Positions 21,471 to 36,200 of a stretch of 64,000 nucleotides of DNA are shown in pieces. Numbering within the stretch: the stretch's first letter is position 1; every line of letters begins with the position of its first letter. The notes below the pieces were generated by a model that was not told the DNA's origin, searched no databases, and saw only the letters and a list, made by a program, of their open reading frames with translations. The DNA is from Sabethes cyaneus. Taxonomy: Eukaryota; Arthropoda; Insecta; Diptera; Culicidae. The DNA is taken from NCBI RefSeq assembly GCF_943734655.1, contig NC_071354.1, positions 14,738,501 to 14,802,500 of the forward strand, in the 5' to 3' direction. Made by a program: the position numbers and the translations under genes.

Positions 21471-21876
21471 GACGGATTTCACGCCTACTCGTCTGTGGGG
21501 TTGGCAGCACCCTCTCAGATTTCAATGAATTATCTATCTTCAGAAAAAATTTCATCAATTTTAATTTTTTGGAAAATCGACTTTTAGTTTTTAAAATGCT
21601 TTTTTCTCAGTGTAGAAATTAATTTTTTTCATTTTTTTATGAAAATTCAGAAGTCACCCATAGATCATTTTTTGTGTAGGTCTCATAGTTTTCGAGTTAT
21701 ATTTTTTATAAAAAAAGAGAAAAAATTAAGCCCGGTCCAAAAGGTGGTCTAGACCAGTTTTCAAAAAACTAAGTATCCAAAGATGTTTATTTACATGAAC
21801 TCTTTACACACACAAAGTTTCATTAAATACTGAGAGGGTCATGCCAACCTCTGGTCGAGTTGGCGTGACATCCGCC
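21471..21876. mobile_element. MITE with ~58-bp inverted termini
   Basis: The left terminus begins GACGGATTTCACGCCTACTC. The right, read inward, is GGCGGATGTCACGCCAACTC. Both continue with a matching CTCTCAG..TTTCA.TGAA block. The interior is AT-rich and non-coding. The flanks suggest an AATA-type duplication but this is uncertain. Confidence 0.6.
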
Positions 21877-23891
21877 AATAAGTTATTTTTTTGAGTTGAG
21901 GTTCCTTATTCAGTCATTGTATTGAAAGGATCTATAGGTTTTCTTTTTTTTTAATAACACGCTTCGTACAGACTCAGGTTTATTATCGTTATTATAGAAC
22001 ACGCATGAAATGTTATTACCTTTTCATGCATTACCATAATTGGGTTCCCTTTATTGGCGTAGGAATAAAAAACATTTATAGTAACGCTCACCAAATCAGC
22101 TTTAGAACTTTTTATCTTGTTCTGTTTCTTTTTGATGCGCAAAGCACAATCTGTAATACAGTGATGACCGCTGATCCGAACTGGAGCACGTTATATTGGA
22201 TCTACGTTAGTAAGCCAAAGGAAGGGGCGATTGCATAATAAAATCCTTTGAGGACCAACACATTTTGCAAACTAAGTAAAACGCTAGGAAGAAAATTCTC
22301 TACCATTTGAGGAGCTTGATTTGCAGGTCTTGATTTTTGCAAACATTCAAGAGCAACCACAACCACATAAGGCGACGCGAGGTAAAAATTATATTTTATC
22401 TGCTAGTTTCGTAAGAGTGATTCGTGTTATGTTTCGTTCGTCAATATTCGTATGATAGGCGCGAATTTTGGAAGATTTTAAAGAACAGAAGAGGATCTCT
22501 GCGGATTCAAACTTAAGCTTTTTAAACTTGAATATATGGGCATTCTCTCAGGATAGAGCTTTGGAAAAAGTTAAGTTTATTGAAATCAGTCTTTTTACGT
22601 CATAATATTTCTGTTATTATGGGCACAGGATTTTCGATGCGCCGGGCACGGGGAGAGACTCTACAATAAAGTGTACCTGTACGTAAGCCACGTTTTGTGG
22701 GTAGTAAGCCTCCGGGTAGCAGGCAGTGTGTCAACGGTTCACGGTACACTCTAAGAACGAGATTGCTTCGCGGTTCGTTCAGTATAATCTCAATCGGTGT
22801 GTTCGCAGTGAGTCAGTATCATTTGTGAAACACGCGCGAGCACACTAGTAGGTAGCATGCCACTCACTGGTAACATCGACGAGTTCAGCTTGTAAACGGA
22901 ACGTGCTGAGCAGTATTCGTCACCGCGGTAGACGACTTATTCACCACTAGGCAGTCGCAGTAGCGCCAAAACAGTTTGCCATAATTCGGGCAAACCGATG
23001 GTGGGGTGGTGAGTTCCGAACGGTTCGATAATATTACTAGAAAAACTGTCAGATTCATGAGTGAAAAATTTTGACAGAGCTGAAACCATTCCAGTCCACA
23101 CTTTCAGTGCGGTGCGTGCGTTTCAGCTTCAATCGTGTGAATTGCGGATCGGTCCGGATTTTCGTTCGATATTGGTGCTGATTATTTCTTGCTAGGTGTG
23201 TGAAAAGTGTTCGGAATGTAAATTCTGCGATTGGAGTGTGCCTACGGAAGGCAGTACCGTTTAAAGTTGATTTACTCTCTGTCTGAATCGTGAAAAAAGT
23301 GTGATCCATGTGCTTGAGCATGTTTGCTGAAGTGTGAAGAAAATCCTAGTGTCTCCTGGAAGTAATGAACCAAGCATTTTACAATTCTAGTCTGTCGATG
23401 AGCTGAGACGAAGAACGCTTTGAGTTAGGAAGTGGCCTCCAAAGGCAATCCGATGTAGTTTCGGAACAAAGCAAAATTTAGATTTTTCTCATTGAAAGGA
23501 AACAAAAAATCAGAACACTGCATGCCGCTGTCCTTTGAGATCATACAAAATACCAGGTTCTGTACCAATATGGTTTTTGTGTGATTGACAAGTGTTGATA
23601 AAAGCGGCAGTATTATCAAGTAATAAATCCTAGCCACTGAGAAAATCGATTGCGTGTCACATATTTCGGGGAGTGATAACGCATCGACCGAACGAGTGCC
23701 AGCTAGCGAGACGTAGGTACAAATCATTTGCCAATTCAGAACAGCACACCACGTACTAATGCTTATATAATTGTACATATTCCAAAAACAGAATGTGTCA
23801 TATTGACTCAACCTATTAACCCACACATTAAAGACAAGCAATTTTTGGGGAGAAGTTTTTCTGATCATTTGTTCTCTCATTTACTTTACAG
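21877..23891 (+). other. Upstream region of the P5B ATPase gene
   Basis: 22660-23400 is less AT-rich and contains phrases typical of dipteran 5' UTRs (for example GTGTGAAAAGTGTTCGG near 23198), so a proximal promoter or leader exon is plausible. A pyrimidine-rich acceptor, TTTACTTTACAG, ends at 23891, suggesting that the exon carrying the start codon begins at 23892. No conserved frame is seen on either strand. Confidence 0.3.
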
Positions 23892-24238
23892 AATCCTCGA
23901 TACGGAATAGATGAAAAATTAAATATCGACTGTATTGACAACAGTTGGAACCATTTGCCGAATTAGTTGCGGTCGTGAAATGTTCCATTCGTCGATTGTT
24001 TCTTGGACCGTTGGGCAGAGCCGTTTCATCAAAAGATAGCACATCTATCCCGCAGCTCCTGTATTTCATTGATTACGACCAGTTGCGCAAGACACCTTCA
24101 GTATATCGCAGCAGCGGCAGCAACAGCGCTGTCATTATTATCTTCGTTTGATTTGCAAAACAAAAATTACGAGAACGAAGCCTCCCTGACCTTCGCTCAG
24201 TGGCGAGGTTTGACTGGTAGTACTCACTGACACCAGCA

Positions 24239-27200
24239 ATGCCACTCGAAACTAGTGACCACCCTATTCCCGCTCCCACGCCATCGCCGCCACCGCATTC
24301 TCCGGTTCCTGCGGCAAAGGACGTTCCCGATCAGGCCAACGGTTACCAGGAACTGTATAGCTCGATCCGAAGCAAAAAGTCCATCAAATCCAAAATTTCC
24401 ACCAACTCGTTGCGCTATGACCGCGGCAAGGAGAAACGCTATGCGGACGGAATGTCCACACTAGTGGAGCTCCTGACGGAAACCTCCCAGGCATCGGTGC
24501 ACGACATCCTCAACGATGGCGACGAAGATCAGATGTTCGTCACCGGTTACGAAAAATCACCGCTTCGCATGTTCTTCTGCTACATTGGATACTTTCTGAC
24601 CTTCGGCATTCTTCGGTTGGTCATGCACTGGTGGCAGCACTGGCTGCTACTGGCAACCCACCGCGAGTGCTCGCTGGAAGTGGCCCAGAAGGTGCTCGTT
24701 CACGAACGCTACCAGGGCAAGCACGATGCCTACTACGTCAAGAGCGTCGTGACGCTGGATGCCGATGCAATCAAGTGAGTAGATACAAATGATGATGCGA
24801 TGGGGGGTTTTATTGCTCGTGTGGTTAACCTATGGTGTGATCAAGCAATCAAGCGTGCCACAAGCAAGCAAGGCTATATGGTATATGGTTATTCATGGCT
24901 TAGAAACCGATTGGTTCGGATGCGGGTGTTATTTTTCAATTAAAAGGGGGCTCCCGGGTAGTCAAATTTGCATGTAATTACTTTTGAACTAGCCGGTTCT
25001 CGGCGAAGTACTGTAGAACAGTGGAATGGCTCGAAAAAAATAAGAAAATGAATTTAAATTTATGAATGTATTATATGAGCTTGAGCTTACTTTAAATCTC
25101 AGCTAATTAAATTCTGACGCAATTCAACTTCTAATAGAACCGCTGTTTGTGATTTTAACTAAACTTGGGGAAATCAAACATTGTCGGCAGTAAATAACCA
25201 ACATTGCTGCTTAGGTCAACTATTCATGAGAGCTTTTCTGTTTGCTTTTATGAATTACTTGACACTATCTATACCTTGACACCTTGAGTAGTTTCGTCTG
25301 TGCTTGTGAAGTTGAAAAATCATGGAGAAAATGACTTCAAAGTTTTTGACTGAACTTTCAAACGCGAGAAAAATCAATTTTCTTTTCATTAAGCGCACGT
25401 ACGTCTGCTGCAAAAATGACTTCAATTGTAAAATCGAACTGCTTTGCAACTGTCCAACGTTGTTCCGTTCTGTCTGAACATGTTTTGTCCTGTTTCCGGT
25501 CCTGTTCCTGACCGTGTACAGTTAAGTTATGTCGTCCGTCCTTGGCAGGGAGGTTGAAAAGTCATGGAGAAACGGGGCTCCTCTGACGGTTATTATAAAA
25601 ATTGTTTGTTTGTATTGCCATCCTATGCAGCCAAGTTTAAAAAAAAATTTGAGTTGCGTCCTTATAAAGTTTTAAAGAGCAGATTAATTGAATAAAAATC
25701 TTCAATTACACTTTTAAATGACGCATGAGAAAATGACGTCAAAGAAGATTTTCAGCAGTGAGAAAAACACTTACTTTTCACTAAGCGCAAGTTTGTCTGC
25801 AGCGGAACTGACAACGATCAATCTGATGTCTGTGTTTGTGAATCAAACGCCTAGTTTTCGACTAGTGGAGTACCTCATTCTGAGTCAGGGTGGTCCCAAA
25901 AGCCGTCGTTTTCAACAATCTTTCTTTAAAAATTCAAAACTCCTGTGCCACTGAACCGATTTTACTGATTTATTTATTTATTTATTACTTTATTAACTTC
26001 AACTGATGAGGTCCTATTGAAGTAATTTTATGGGAAAAGCCAATTTGAGTTGACAACATAAGAATCAAATTACACAGAGACAAACTTAATTTAATGTACT
26101 GATCCATACTGCGGATTTAATGATCCGCAGTACGAATCTCGAAATTCTTTGACTAAACGCATAATGAGTCCCAGGGTTCTATGTGTTTTTGATATAATAT
26201 TGGAATAGTGGAATTGAAAGGTGACCTTAGAATCCCCAAGTCCTGTTCAACACCCAGGTCTTAGACGCTGGCAACACGTTGTAAAGGAGACCCTTCGATT
26301 GCATAATCATATATGATTACAGCTTTACTTCTGGTAAACGTTGTAGATGCTTGCAGTCCTCTATGGATCTTATGACGAGGAATATTTCCAAATGCATCCA
26401 ATTGGTGCTACAAAACATGCATCGGTAAAGTATATGGGAAAATGTAAGGTTCCTAGGTTACTTCCATGTGGAATACCAGACTTATGCAAAAATGAACGGA
26501 CTCAATAGAGCCTAGTTTTACTAAGAGTCTACGATTCGTCAAGTACGATTGAAGTCAGTCGACAAACTCCTCAGAAGCTTCTATTCGGTAGAGTTTCCGT
26601 AACAAAATTTGATGGTCACTACGGTCAAAAGCAACTTAACGACAATGTCGTCAGAGTCAGATTTATGGCAGTCAGTATGGCACCCAGTATCTCCTTTCCA
26701 TTTCCTTCTTCCGCGTACCGTATTGCCTTATTACAAAAACTACAAGGTATACATCCCTAAGGGTTGTACGAAAAGATGACGTAGTACTATATCAAATCAT
26801 CAGATTAAAGACACTTGTAAACTGCATTTCTGGCATATGTATGTTTGTAAGAATCTTTGAGTGCCATTGTTTAAGTGAATGTTTAAAAGAGAAGAGCGAA
26901 ATATTCAGATTCAATTCTTCATTTAATGCAATGGTGGCTTTGAAAATACGTGGACGGGGGTTCATAAGTACAACGCCTTCAACCTTTGAGACATAGAGAT
27001 TTCTTTTAACAATCACTTATGTACATCATAAAGGTTGAAATGGCAATGAATGACCAATTTCTGTTTTATTTGTATGAGAGTCCTTATTCTCCTACCACAG
27101 GGCTGAGTGGTTTCAAACCATCATAAAATAAATAAATTCAAAATAAATTCATGCTTACAAAAATCCCCACATGCCAAATGATTAGTTCTCGAGTTATGAA

Positions 27201-30200
27201 GAAATTTGTATTTCATTTGTATGGGATCTCCCCTTCTTAAAGAAACAAAGGTTATAATTCACCATAGCAAATCCCCCCCCCCTGTTCAAAGACGGATGGG
27301 TCTCATTATACCATAGAAAAAAATCCTGTCTTCTAAGACCCTCACATGCCAAATTTGGTTCTATTTGCATTAGTTCTAGAGTTATGAGGAAATTTGCATT
27401 TCATTTGTATGGGAGCCCCCTCCCTCTTAGAAGGGGAAAGGGTCTCAGTACACCTTAGAAAAAATTCTTACCTCCAAAAACCCCATTTCAAATTTGGTTC
27501 CATTTGCTTGATTAGTACTCGAGTTATGAGGAAATTTGTATATTATTTGTATGGAAGCCCCCCCCCTCTTAAAGAGGGAAGGGGTCTCAATTTACCATAG
27601 AAAAAAATCTTACCTTCTGAAACCCCTACATTCCAAATATGTTTACATTTGCTTTTTTAGTTCCAGAATTATGAGGAAATTTGTATTTTGATTTGTATGG
27701 GAGCCCCTCCTCTTAGAAGAGAAAGAGGTCTTAGTACACCGTAGAAAGAAAACCTGCCTTCTGAAACCTCCACATGCCAAATTTGGTTCCATTTGCTTGA
27801 TTTGTTCTCGAGTTTTGAGGAAATTTGTGTCTCATTTGTATAGGAGCCCCCCTCTTACGCCCTCCATAAAATTTCTCTCTTACCCCTATAAAATTGCTGG
27901 TCATTTTATCTATTCAACGACATATAAATTGTTCAGTTTTGCTCAGTAGTTTGGTAGTTTTTAGCATTTGAAATCTTTCATTCAAACGTTACACTTCTAT
28001 TTTCGTTTTCACAAAGTACTACCCAGTTCCAGTATAGTAAACAAAGACGTAGTCCTACGTCAAAATAGAATTGGTTCTATTAACCTGCAAACTCGTTAGA
28101 AGATTTAGCATTAAATATTGCATTCTATAAGTTCTATTACTGTGTGGGTCATAAAAAACAAAGCCTTGGGCATAAAAGCGAAATAAGGTGCTATAACCTT
28201 GGCTAGGGACCGGGGTATCACTTAACCTTTATTAGCAAAGATCCTCCCAACAAAAACAAAGATATAAATACTCAGAGACGGTTGGTACGAGACGTCCCCG
28301 TTTCTTCATTCCCTGTAGATTTAGAAATGCATCTATGTGTGAATAACTTATTCACACAAGATTCATTTCGTATAATCATCTTTGCGGCAATACTTTACTG
28401 TTGGCCTGGCCGATTAAACATTTGTAATAAATCTCTGATATCTTGCAAATGGGCATACAGACAAGAAAATAATTTAAACTATTTCTATGATTAGAAATAA
28501 TTAAAATTATTTCCAGGAATCCTTTATTGTGGCTGTGATGGTATTAATAATAATAAGAATAAGAAAAGCAAAGCCTTAGGCATAACCGTCTTTAGACATT
28601 ACCCTTCTTTATTGTCAGACTTCGCAGCTGGCTGTTAGAGTACAGGACAGTTACGGGGCTAGTGCAACAAACCTACTGACTCTATCTAGCAACACCGCCT
28701 AACCGAGATTCGAACATACGACGACTGGCATCGCACCTCGAAGCTAACTGCTGCTTGGTTCATAAATTACACTAAATACTGAGATTTGTTCACAATTAAA
28801 ATTCACCACTAACTATTCACTTTTTCGTCGTCAATTTAATATTTTTTTCGACCTTTCCACTTGTCGAATCACTCGCAAAAGTTAACTTGAGACACATAAA
28901 CACACTTTGACTTACCGCCCGACTGTAGTCGGTGATTCTAAAACTTCCTCGCTACCGGTGCTTGCCACGGCAATCCAAAACCACTTTAAAACATCAGTTT
29001 TGCTTGAATCGGTTGCCAGCGTCACTATTTAGCTAAACGTTAATCGTTGAATGCATTTATGTTGCCGTCGTAACCGTAACCGGAAAAGAGGGAGGCCAAA
29101 GAGAGTCTCTCAATGTTACTCAGGTCCTGTTGAAAAGTTACGCGATATCATTTTTTCTGGCAACTAAATAACCAAAATTAAATTCATAACTCTAACGAAG
29201 CGTACATTGGCCCTGAAAAGGACTGCTTTATTTTTCTGCTGCTCGCATATATCGCGTTCCTGATCAGTAAGATGTTTGTGTGCAGCAATAGAGGTTTTTC
29301 GTCAGATCATACCCCTCCTTTTCTTATTTTTTCTCGAAAGTACTCCCAATACGAGTGACAATAGTGCAAAAATAGATTTTATTCGTTGACTCTAGAATTT
29401 ACTACGATTTTTTGAACAATGCAAATTGCAAGAATGTTGAGTTTCTTTTCACCAAATCACGAATGTTGAGTTTTAAAAAATTCGTTTCGACTGCACTGTT
29501 CAAAAACCAAAATTTTCAGATTTTCTGGCAGCATTGCACAACAGTTTTTGACATATGTGTATCAGCGGTTGAGTGAAAAGGACAAAACGAATGAAAAGCT
29601 AATGATTACCTTCTTTTTAGTTTCGTGTGTTGCTTGCCACAAGAGTAAAGAGTGGCACAAATGGTTTCGAACTGGTGAAAGTAGAGGACACTGGTACAAA
29701 AAGGCATGTATTCATCCGAGAAGTGACGGGTTGAAATATACGTATTTTAGTTTTTCATTTTTACAGTAGTTAGAGGCTTTAATAAAGAAAGTTTTGTACG
29801 GGTATCATTTCTAAGAGTCAAAACCGAACATTTGGTGAAAAAAATTTTTGACGGAAAACCTCTTTTGCGTTGATTCATATTTTTAAAGCGGTCTGCAGAC
29901 GAGGCGACTGCAGACGAAGTAATACGGAGTAATAGGGCGGCATGTTTATTCTGATAGCAGCAAGCCCAAGTAACAATTTGGGTTTTATTACACTCTTATA
30001 ACGGCATTTAAGACCAAAATTAGTCTTGAAGACCACCATAAGAGTACAATAAAACCATAAATATTCCATAAATATTCGAATATTTCGCTTAAAAAATCGA
30101 TTAATCGGACGAATATGAAAAATTAAGGGGGTTATTCGCATTTTTTTATCTCCTTTGAACAATTCGATTAAGAAATTTGGTCACGTGTCTAGCCCATCGC

Positions 30201-33200
30201 AGCCTACCATATTGTACGAAATGCGTTTATGTATTTTACAGCAGCGGATTTTCGAAAAAAAATCATTTCAGTAACATTTTCACATTACATAGCATAAGCT
30301 GCTCTTTTATATGCAATTCCATACAGCACACAAGCTACGGAACTAGAACTCCTTACCTTACGACAACAGCGCGTTTAATAAACAGCGATCGTCTGAATTG
30401 ATTACTACTGACAAGAATGTCAATAGCAGTCTATCCAATAGGAGGAAAAAAAATCAAGCAGCTTGGGAAACGTCGCTTCATTTCAGTTTCGATAGACGTG
30501 CGTATTATGTATATCAAGGCAACCCGCGAAGAATACGATAAATCGATCCCAATTTCAGTTAATTGAATGGCGCCGCTTCGGAGCATACAAATGTCAATGA
30601 GACAATTTTACTGGTTAGTTTGTGATAAAAGAACATAAGCAGAGTCAAATCCAAATCGCCTTTCATCCGGTTTGTTGCATAGTTTTTCAATTAAAGACTA
30701 TTTTCTTAAAATATTGATGTGGTATTCTATCTGAGCCGAAAGACTTCTTCTTTTGCACGAAATCTTGGAATTATGTTAGGTATATCTTAATTTCTTTTCT
30801 TCCACATGCTACAAATGCTCTGTTCATGTTTAAACAAGGAGCTGACCACATGCTCGTCTTTGCATGCATGTATCAAGTTCTCAAGAATGGGACATGTTTA
30901 TACGTGTTTTACCATGCAATTCAGCTCAGTTGCAAATTTCTTGTGAAACACACGTGCTGCAAAACAAAACTGTCAACAAAATGAATCAGTGATTCACAAA
31001 CGCAAATGCAGCTTTTTAATCCACGAGACGGCAACCACCAACACGGGAGTTTTTGTGCATTTGTCAGTTTGCATTTAGTTTTCATTAATACTCTTGACAT
31101 TGCTCTTAGAATGATGCAATTTATGGGGTATAATTCAACTAGCTACTGACTCAACACAGTCGCTTGCCATAAATATAAATCTTTTAACTTGACAATTTTG
31201 TTCGAACAACTAGATAAAACTAGAAATAACTAGTTTGCCGATTTCAAAATGCGACGCCTGTCATACCTCTCCTCCTGTTAGTCCTCCTCCCATGTCACGT
31301 TGGAGTTTTACCAATTTTTTTTCAACGATACAGAACACCGGATGGTGCATTTTTTTCGGATACGCGTCGCTCTTTCTGGCGGAGTGCGCACGCAAGTCGG
31401 AATGAAGTCTGTCCGAGTGTCCGAACGTGTACGTTTTGCTAAGCAATCAGTACCACAGCAACTGACCGGCGCGAAAACGTGGTTGCGAACGAATGTCGTC
31501 ATTTCACCAAAAGCGCCGCTGCATGCCATAAAAGATATACGATAAACAGAGGACCGCGCGGCGATGACCAACGCCGCCGCACCGTCCATAATAAACGTAA
31601 GCGCCAAAAAGCGACCATCCATCGCATCACCATCGGCGGTGGCCGCATAGCCTAAAAGGAATACAAATCCGTACCTGCACTGTAGAAGTTCTGCAAAATC
31701 CCGGGGAAACTAGCGAACAGTGGGCGTTTAGAGCACCATTACGATGCAAACTTGTTTTTGGCTATATGAATACGAACGTTATTGGAATTTTGCAGGAAGA
31801 AACATGTGCGATCCGGAATTTCTTTACCATTGCTTGCAATTTTGATTGTGATTATAAAGATGAATATTCGTTGAATAGTTTGGGTTCCAGGAAACAAGCT
31901 TGGCGCATAAAATAACGATTTATGTTTATATGATGTCATAAAAATAGTACAGCAAGAAAAAGCCAGCGACTATTTTATTGATTTTTCTTCGAAATAAAAT
32001 GTGATTCACTAGGTAGGTACTTATTTTTTCAACATAGTGATTAAATACAGATTAGCTATTGTGATAGTTAGCCTTCACAGTAAAAGTAGTTTAGAGTAGA
32101 GTAAAGTAGAAAAACCTATTAAGATTTCTAACGTCTGGCTGCTTACTTTAAATTACCTCACTTCCATTTTACATTGTGATTGACGCTCCTACCGTATACT
32201 GAAATGTTTGAAAAACAAGAGCTTTTAACCAGTTTGAACCCAACTTTCTGAGACTGATATGGGCAGATAATGATAGCTTTGCTGAAGCGGTGTCAGTAAA
32301 ATAATTGTAAAATCCGCTGCCTTCAATCTAAAAACTGACACAGTGACACTACAAAACAGATCTAAAGAAGGATGAATATTATTGGAACAATATCTTAAAC
32401 ATTTTTGCGTATCCCCTGGTATCCGGATTCTGTTTCTACACTTTTTCCGACCAAACAAAAATGTAATTGTAACTCTATTTGATTTTCTGTGCCGAACTAT
32501 AGTCCTTCAATACCGTCGGTTCTGGGCTGCCGTTTTTCAATCCTCTTGAAAACTAGCTAGACATGTATCATTCATGCCTGAAGGTCTTTTGCATTGCTCT
32601 GCGGTTGATTTCGATGATATCGATATCGTTTGCCGCATATCGATATCAGGTCAGACAGTACATCTTCTTGCTTTAGTCCATCTAACGTTTCCAACCCAGC
32701 TTAGCTTTCACTCTCTGTCCTGATTCATTGTTTTGCCCAACCATGGTCGTACGAATCAGCATAACAGTTTCGTCGGAAGACCACGTTCCAGCAATTATTG
32801 GTCACAGCTTACTTCGTTTGACAGAATCGTACACCGCCTTGAAGTCAATTAACAGATTATGATCTTTCTTGGAAGTTGTACTCCCGAAGCTTAGCTAGCA
32901 ACTGAAATAGGGTTAACATCTGCCCGGTCGTGGAGCGACTGTTATAATAAACAGCTTGGGACTTGCCAACGTTGCTAACGGTGCTATGCATCGATACTTT
33001 TTACACACAAGTCGATGTCCTATTTAAAGGGCAAATCTCCTGCGGCGTTTGTTCTCTCCATTCAACAGCGTCAGCAAGGGTTTTATCAAAAACATTCCAT
33101 CAAGAAGACTGGCATCTCTTCCTCGCGCCCATACAAATGACAAGCAACAGAAGCAACAGCGCATCCCTCCCGACAAAAGTTGAAGCTGAGTACATATATT

Positions 33201-36200
33201 GGTGGGAAAATATGTGTGCGAGCGTGGCAATGCATTGCATACGTGTTTGTGTTCTAATATACACACACTAGGATGTGAAAGTTCAAGTTTAACTCGGCAG
33301 ATAGCATTGCTGTTACTGTCGCTCGACATTTGGCAGAGTTGCCAGTCTTCTTGATGGGATGTTTATGGTTTTATCCACCTGATCACAACCGACGTTTTAT
33401 CAGCAAGCAGGTTGCCGGCACTATTATTACACATTACAGACATGGCAAAATTCCTACTCGTTACCGTTTTGCAGCAACTCCGTGCATCATTCCTAGCAAA
33501 TTGGTTCTCTGTCGTCCCGTTACGTAGAATTGTTCCAAACTTCTGTACTTATTCGTTTTGAGAAAATCCGTTATTTAATTGGCACTTAGGATAGTTTCAA
33601 AACATCATTTCATTTCTGCCAATTTTTTGTATTCTTTTTAAACTACTACCTTTTGAACCTAAAAGTGAAGCCATATAAACGTCCTTTAGAACTTGATCCT
33701 TTTTTATCGATAGACTTCGCAGCCGGTTATTAGAGTACAGGACAATTACGGGGCTAGTGCAACGATCGTACAGATTGTACGGCAGGACCGCCCAGCCGAG
33801 ATTAGAATATACGATGACTTACTTGTTAGGCCATTATCATGCCTCGAAGCTAATTGGGCGGGCCTTTTGAACCGCTTTTTGATAATTTTGGCAAATTAGG
33901 AAGCACGAATTGTCCTCAACAAATGTCGAGAAAGTGCCGCCCGAGGTAAAAATTCAGCCCCGGATTTAGTTATGTTGTTAGTCAAGTGCCATTGAATTTG
34001 TACCAAACCACAAATATGCTCAAATGAGTTTGGGGACAAAGACAATCTTTGAAGCGATCAGTAAGTCTTAAAATCATCAGCATATACCAGTCTGCACTTA
34101 ATTTCAAGAGCAGAGGCAATGTCGTTTTATAAGAAAATAAACAAAAGTGGTCCCAAGGTAGAGCCTTGCGGTGCACCATATTTATTTATGGACGATACCT
34201 TCAAACCAAGTTCCACTGGCAGGAATTAGTCACACAAATACGACCGTAATCATGTGACAAACTGTTTCAAAGCACCCAATCGTGATATGGTGTCGAAGGT
34301 AGCTTTGAAATCATGTCTACATGCATCTTACGTTCCGAATTATCGAAAGTGTTGAATTTTGATTTTAAAATATGATGATGATGGAGCGTACCTTTTACTC
34401 GTAAGTACAAAGGTCTGAGTTAGACGGTTTATTTAAGCACTTCTTCTTCTTCTTCAGCATAGAGCCGGGGTGGCTTGTGCTGTTTCAAGCACTCGTCTCC
34501 ATTCGACTCGATCTTGGGTCACTCGTCGCCAATAGTCCTCTCAGAAGTCGCAAATCGCTTTCGATCTAGTCGAGCCATCGTGCACGTTGGGCCCCCCTGT
34601 TCCTGGTGCCGGTGGGGTTGTTGAAGAGGACTATTTTCGTCGCACTGTCGTCCGGCATCCTTACGACGTGTCCGGCCCACCATAGCCTGCTAACTTTCGC
34701 TAGATGTACGATGGGAGTCTCCCCAAGCAGTGCCTGTAGCTCGTGTTTCATACGCCTCCGCCACTCTCCGCTTTCAGTTTGTACTCCGCCAAATATCGTC
34801 CGCAGCACTTTCCGCTCGAACACGGCGCAGCATCATGGCTTCAAGTCTATAAAGAACTACCGGTCTAATAAGACTTTTGTGCTTTGTTAGCTAAGTACGG
34901 CGGCGTACGCTTTCTGATCGTAGCGTTTTACGAAGGGCAAAGTAGGTCCGATTTCCCGCTTGGATGCGCCGCTGGATCTCCTTACTAGTGTTGTTGTCCG
35001 CGGTCACCAGCGATCCCAAATACAAGAACTCCTTCACCACTTCTAGTTCGTCGCCGTCAACGGTTACCGTCCGTGCGAGACGCGCGTTTGTTGCCTTTGA
35101 GCCTCTTCCTTACATGTATTTGGTCTTCGACGCATTTATTTTTAGTCCAATTCTTCTAGACTACGCTTTCAGTCCGGCGTAGATTGCCTCCGCCGTCGCA
35201 AACTTCCTGGCTATGATATCGAAGTCATCTGCAAAACCTAGAAGTTGGCTACCCTTGGTAAAAATCGTGCCTCTCGTTTCGATGCCTGGTCGTCGGATCA
35301 CCCCTTCAAGAGCGATGTTGAACAGCATGCAGCATAAACTGTCACCTTGTCTCAACCCTCGCCGCGGCTCGAAGGGACTCGAGTGTTCCAGAGATGCGTA
35401 CGAAACACATCATTCGATCCAATGTAGCTCTGATCAGTCGCGTCAGTTGTTCCGGAAAACCGTGTTCGTGCATTATCTGCCATAGCTTGTCTCGATCGAC
35501 TGTATCGTATGCTGCTTTGAAATCAATAAAGATGTGTTGCGTGGGCACGTTGTACTCCCGACATTTCTGCAAGATCTGTCGGATAGTAAAAATTTGGTCC
35601 GTATTTGGTCGGTTATTTAAGTACTAATCAATGAAATATACATTTCGATCTGGTTTTTGACACAGATGTAAGTTCCTGCGAAATTATTCAAATAAAAGAC
35701 AAATATTAAAACAATGTCGCCAAATCAACAATCTCTTGTGCCAATTTGTCACTGCTCATCAGCATCATCACTGATTGTTTTCAATGATTTGAATGCCTTT
35801 CCACAGTCTTTTTCAAAAGTCGCAATAGAACCCGCCACCTTAACTCGTCTCGGTGTCCATACTGCACCGCACCATACCTCATCGTCTTTGGTACGATTTC
35901 GACCTGTGCCAGGTTGTAATTCACTGACGCCATATTTAACCAAAATATGCTTGACTACTCACTGACGCCATATTTAACCAAAATAAGCTTGACTACTCAA
36001 TCATACAAATTGAAATTTTTTTCCAGGTATGGCCACGTAGAGGCGCTAGGTAGGGACTTGGGATGACTAGTGCTATGTTGGGCACTTTTTCCTAGTTGCC
36101 TGAAACTTGTACAACTTTCTGGTCCGTCCAGGTTTTGATCCGCAGGACCTGACTTGTGTCCAGATTCATTCTTGTCTTGAAAGGTAACCTCCTCACCGAC

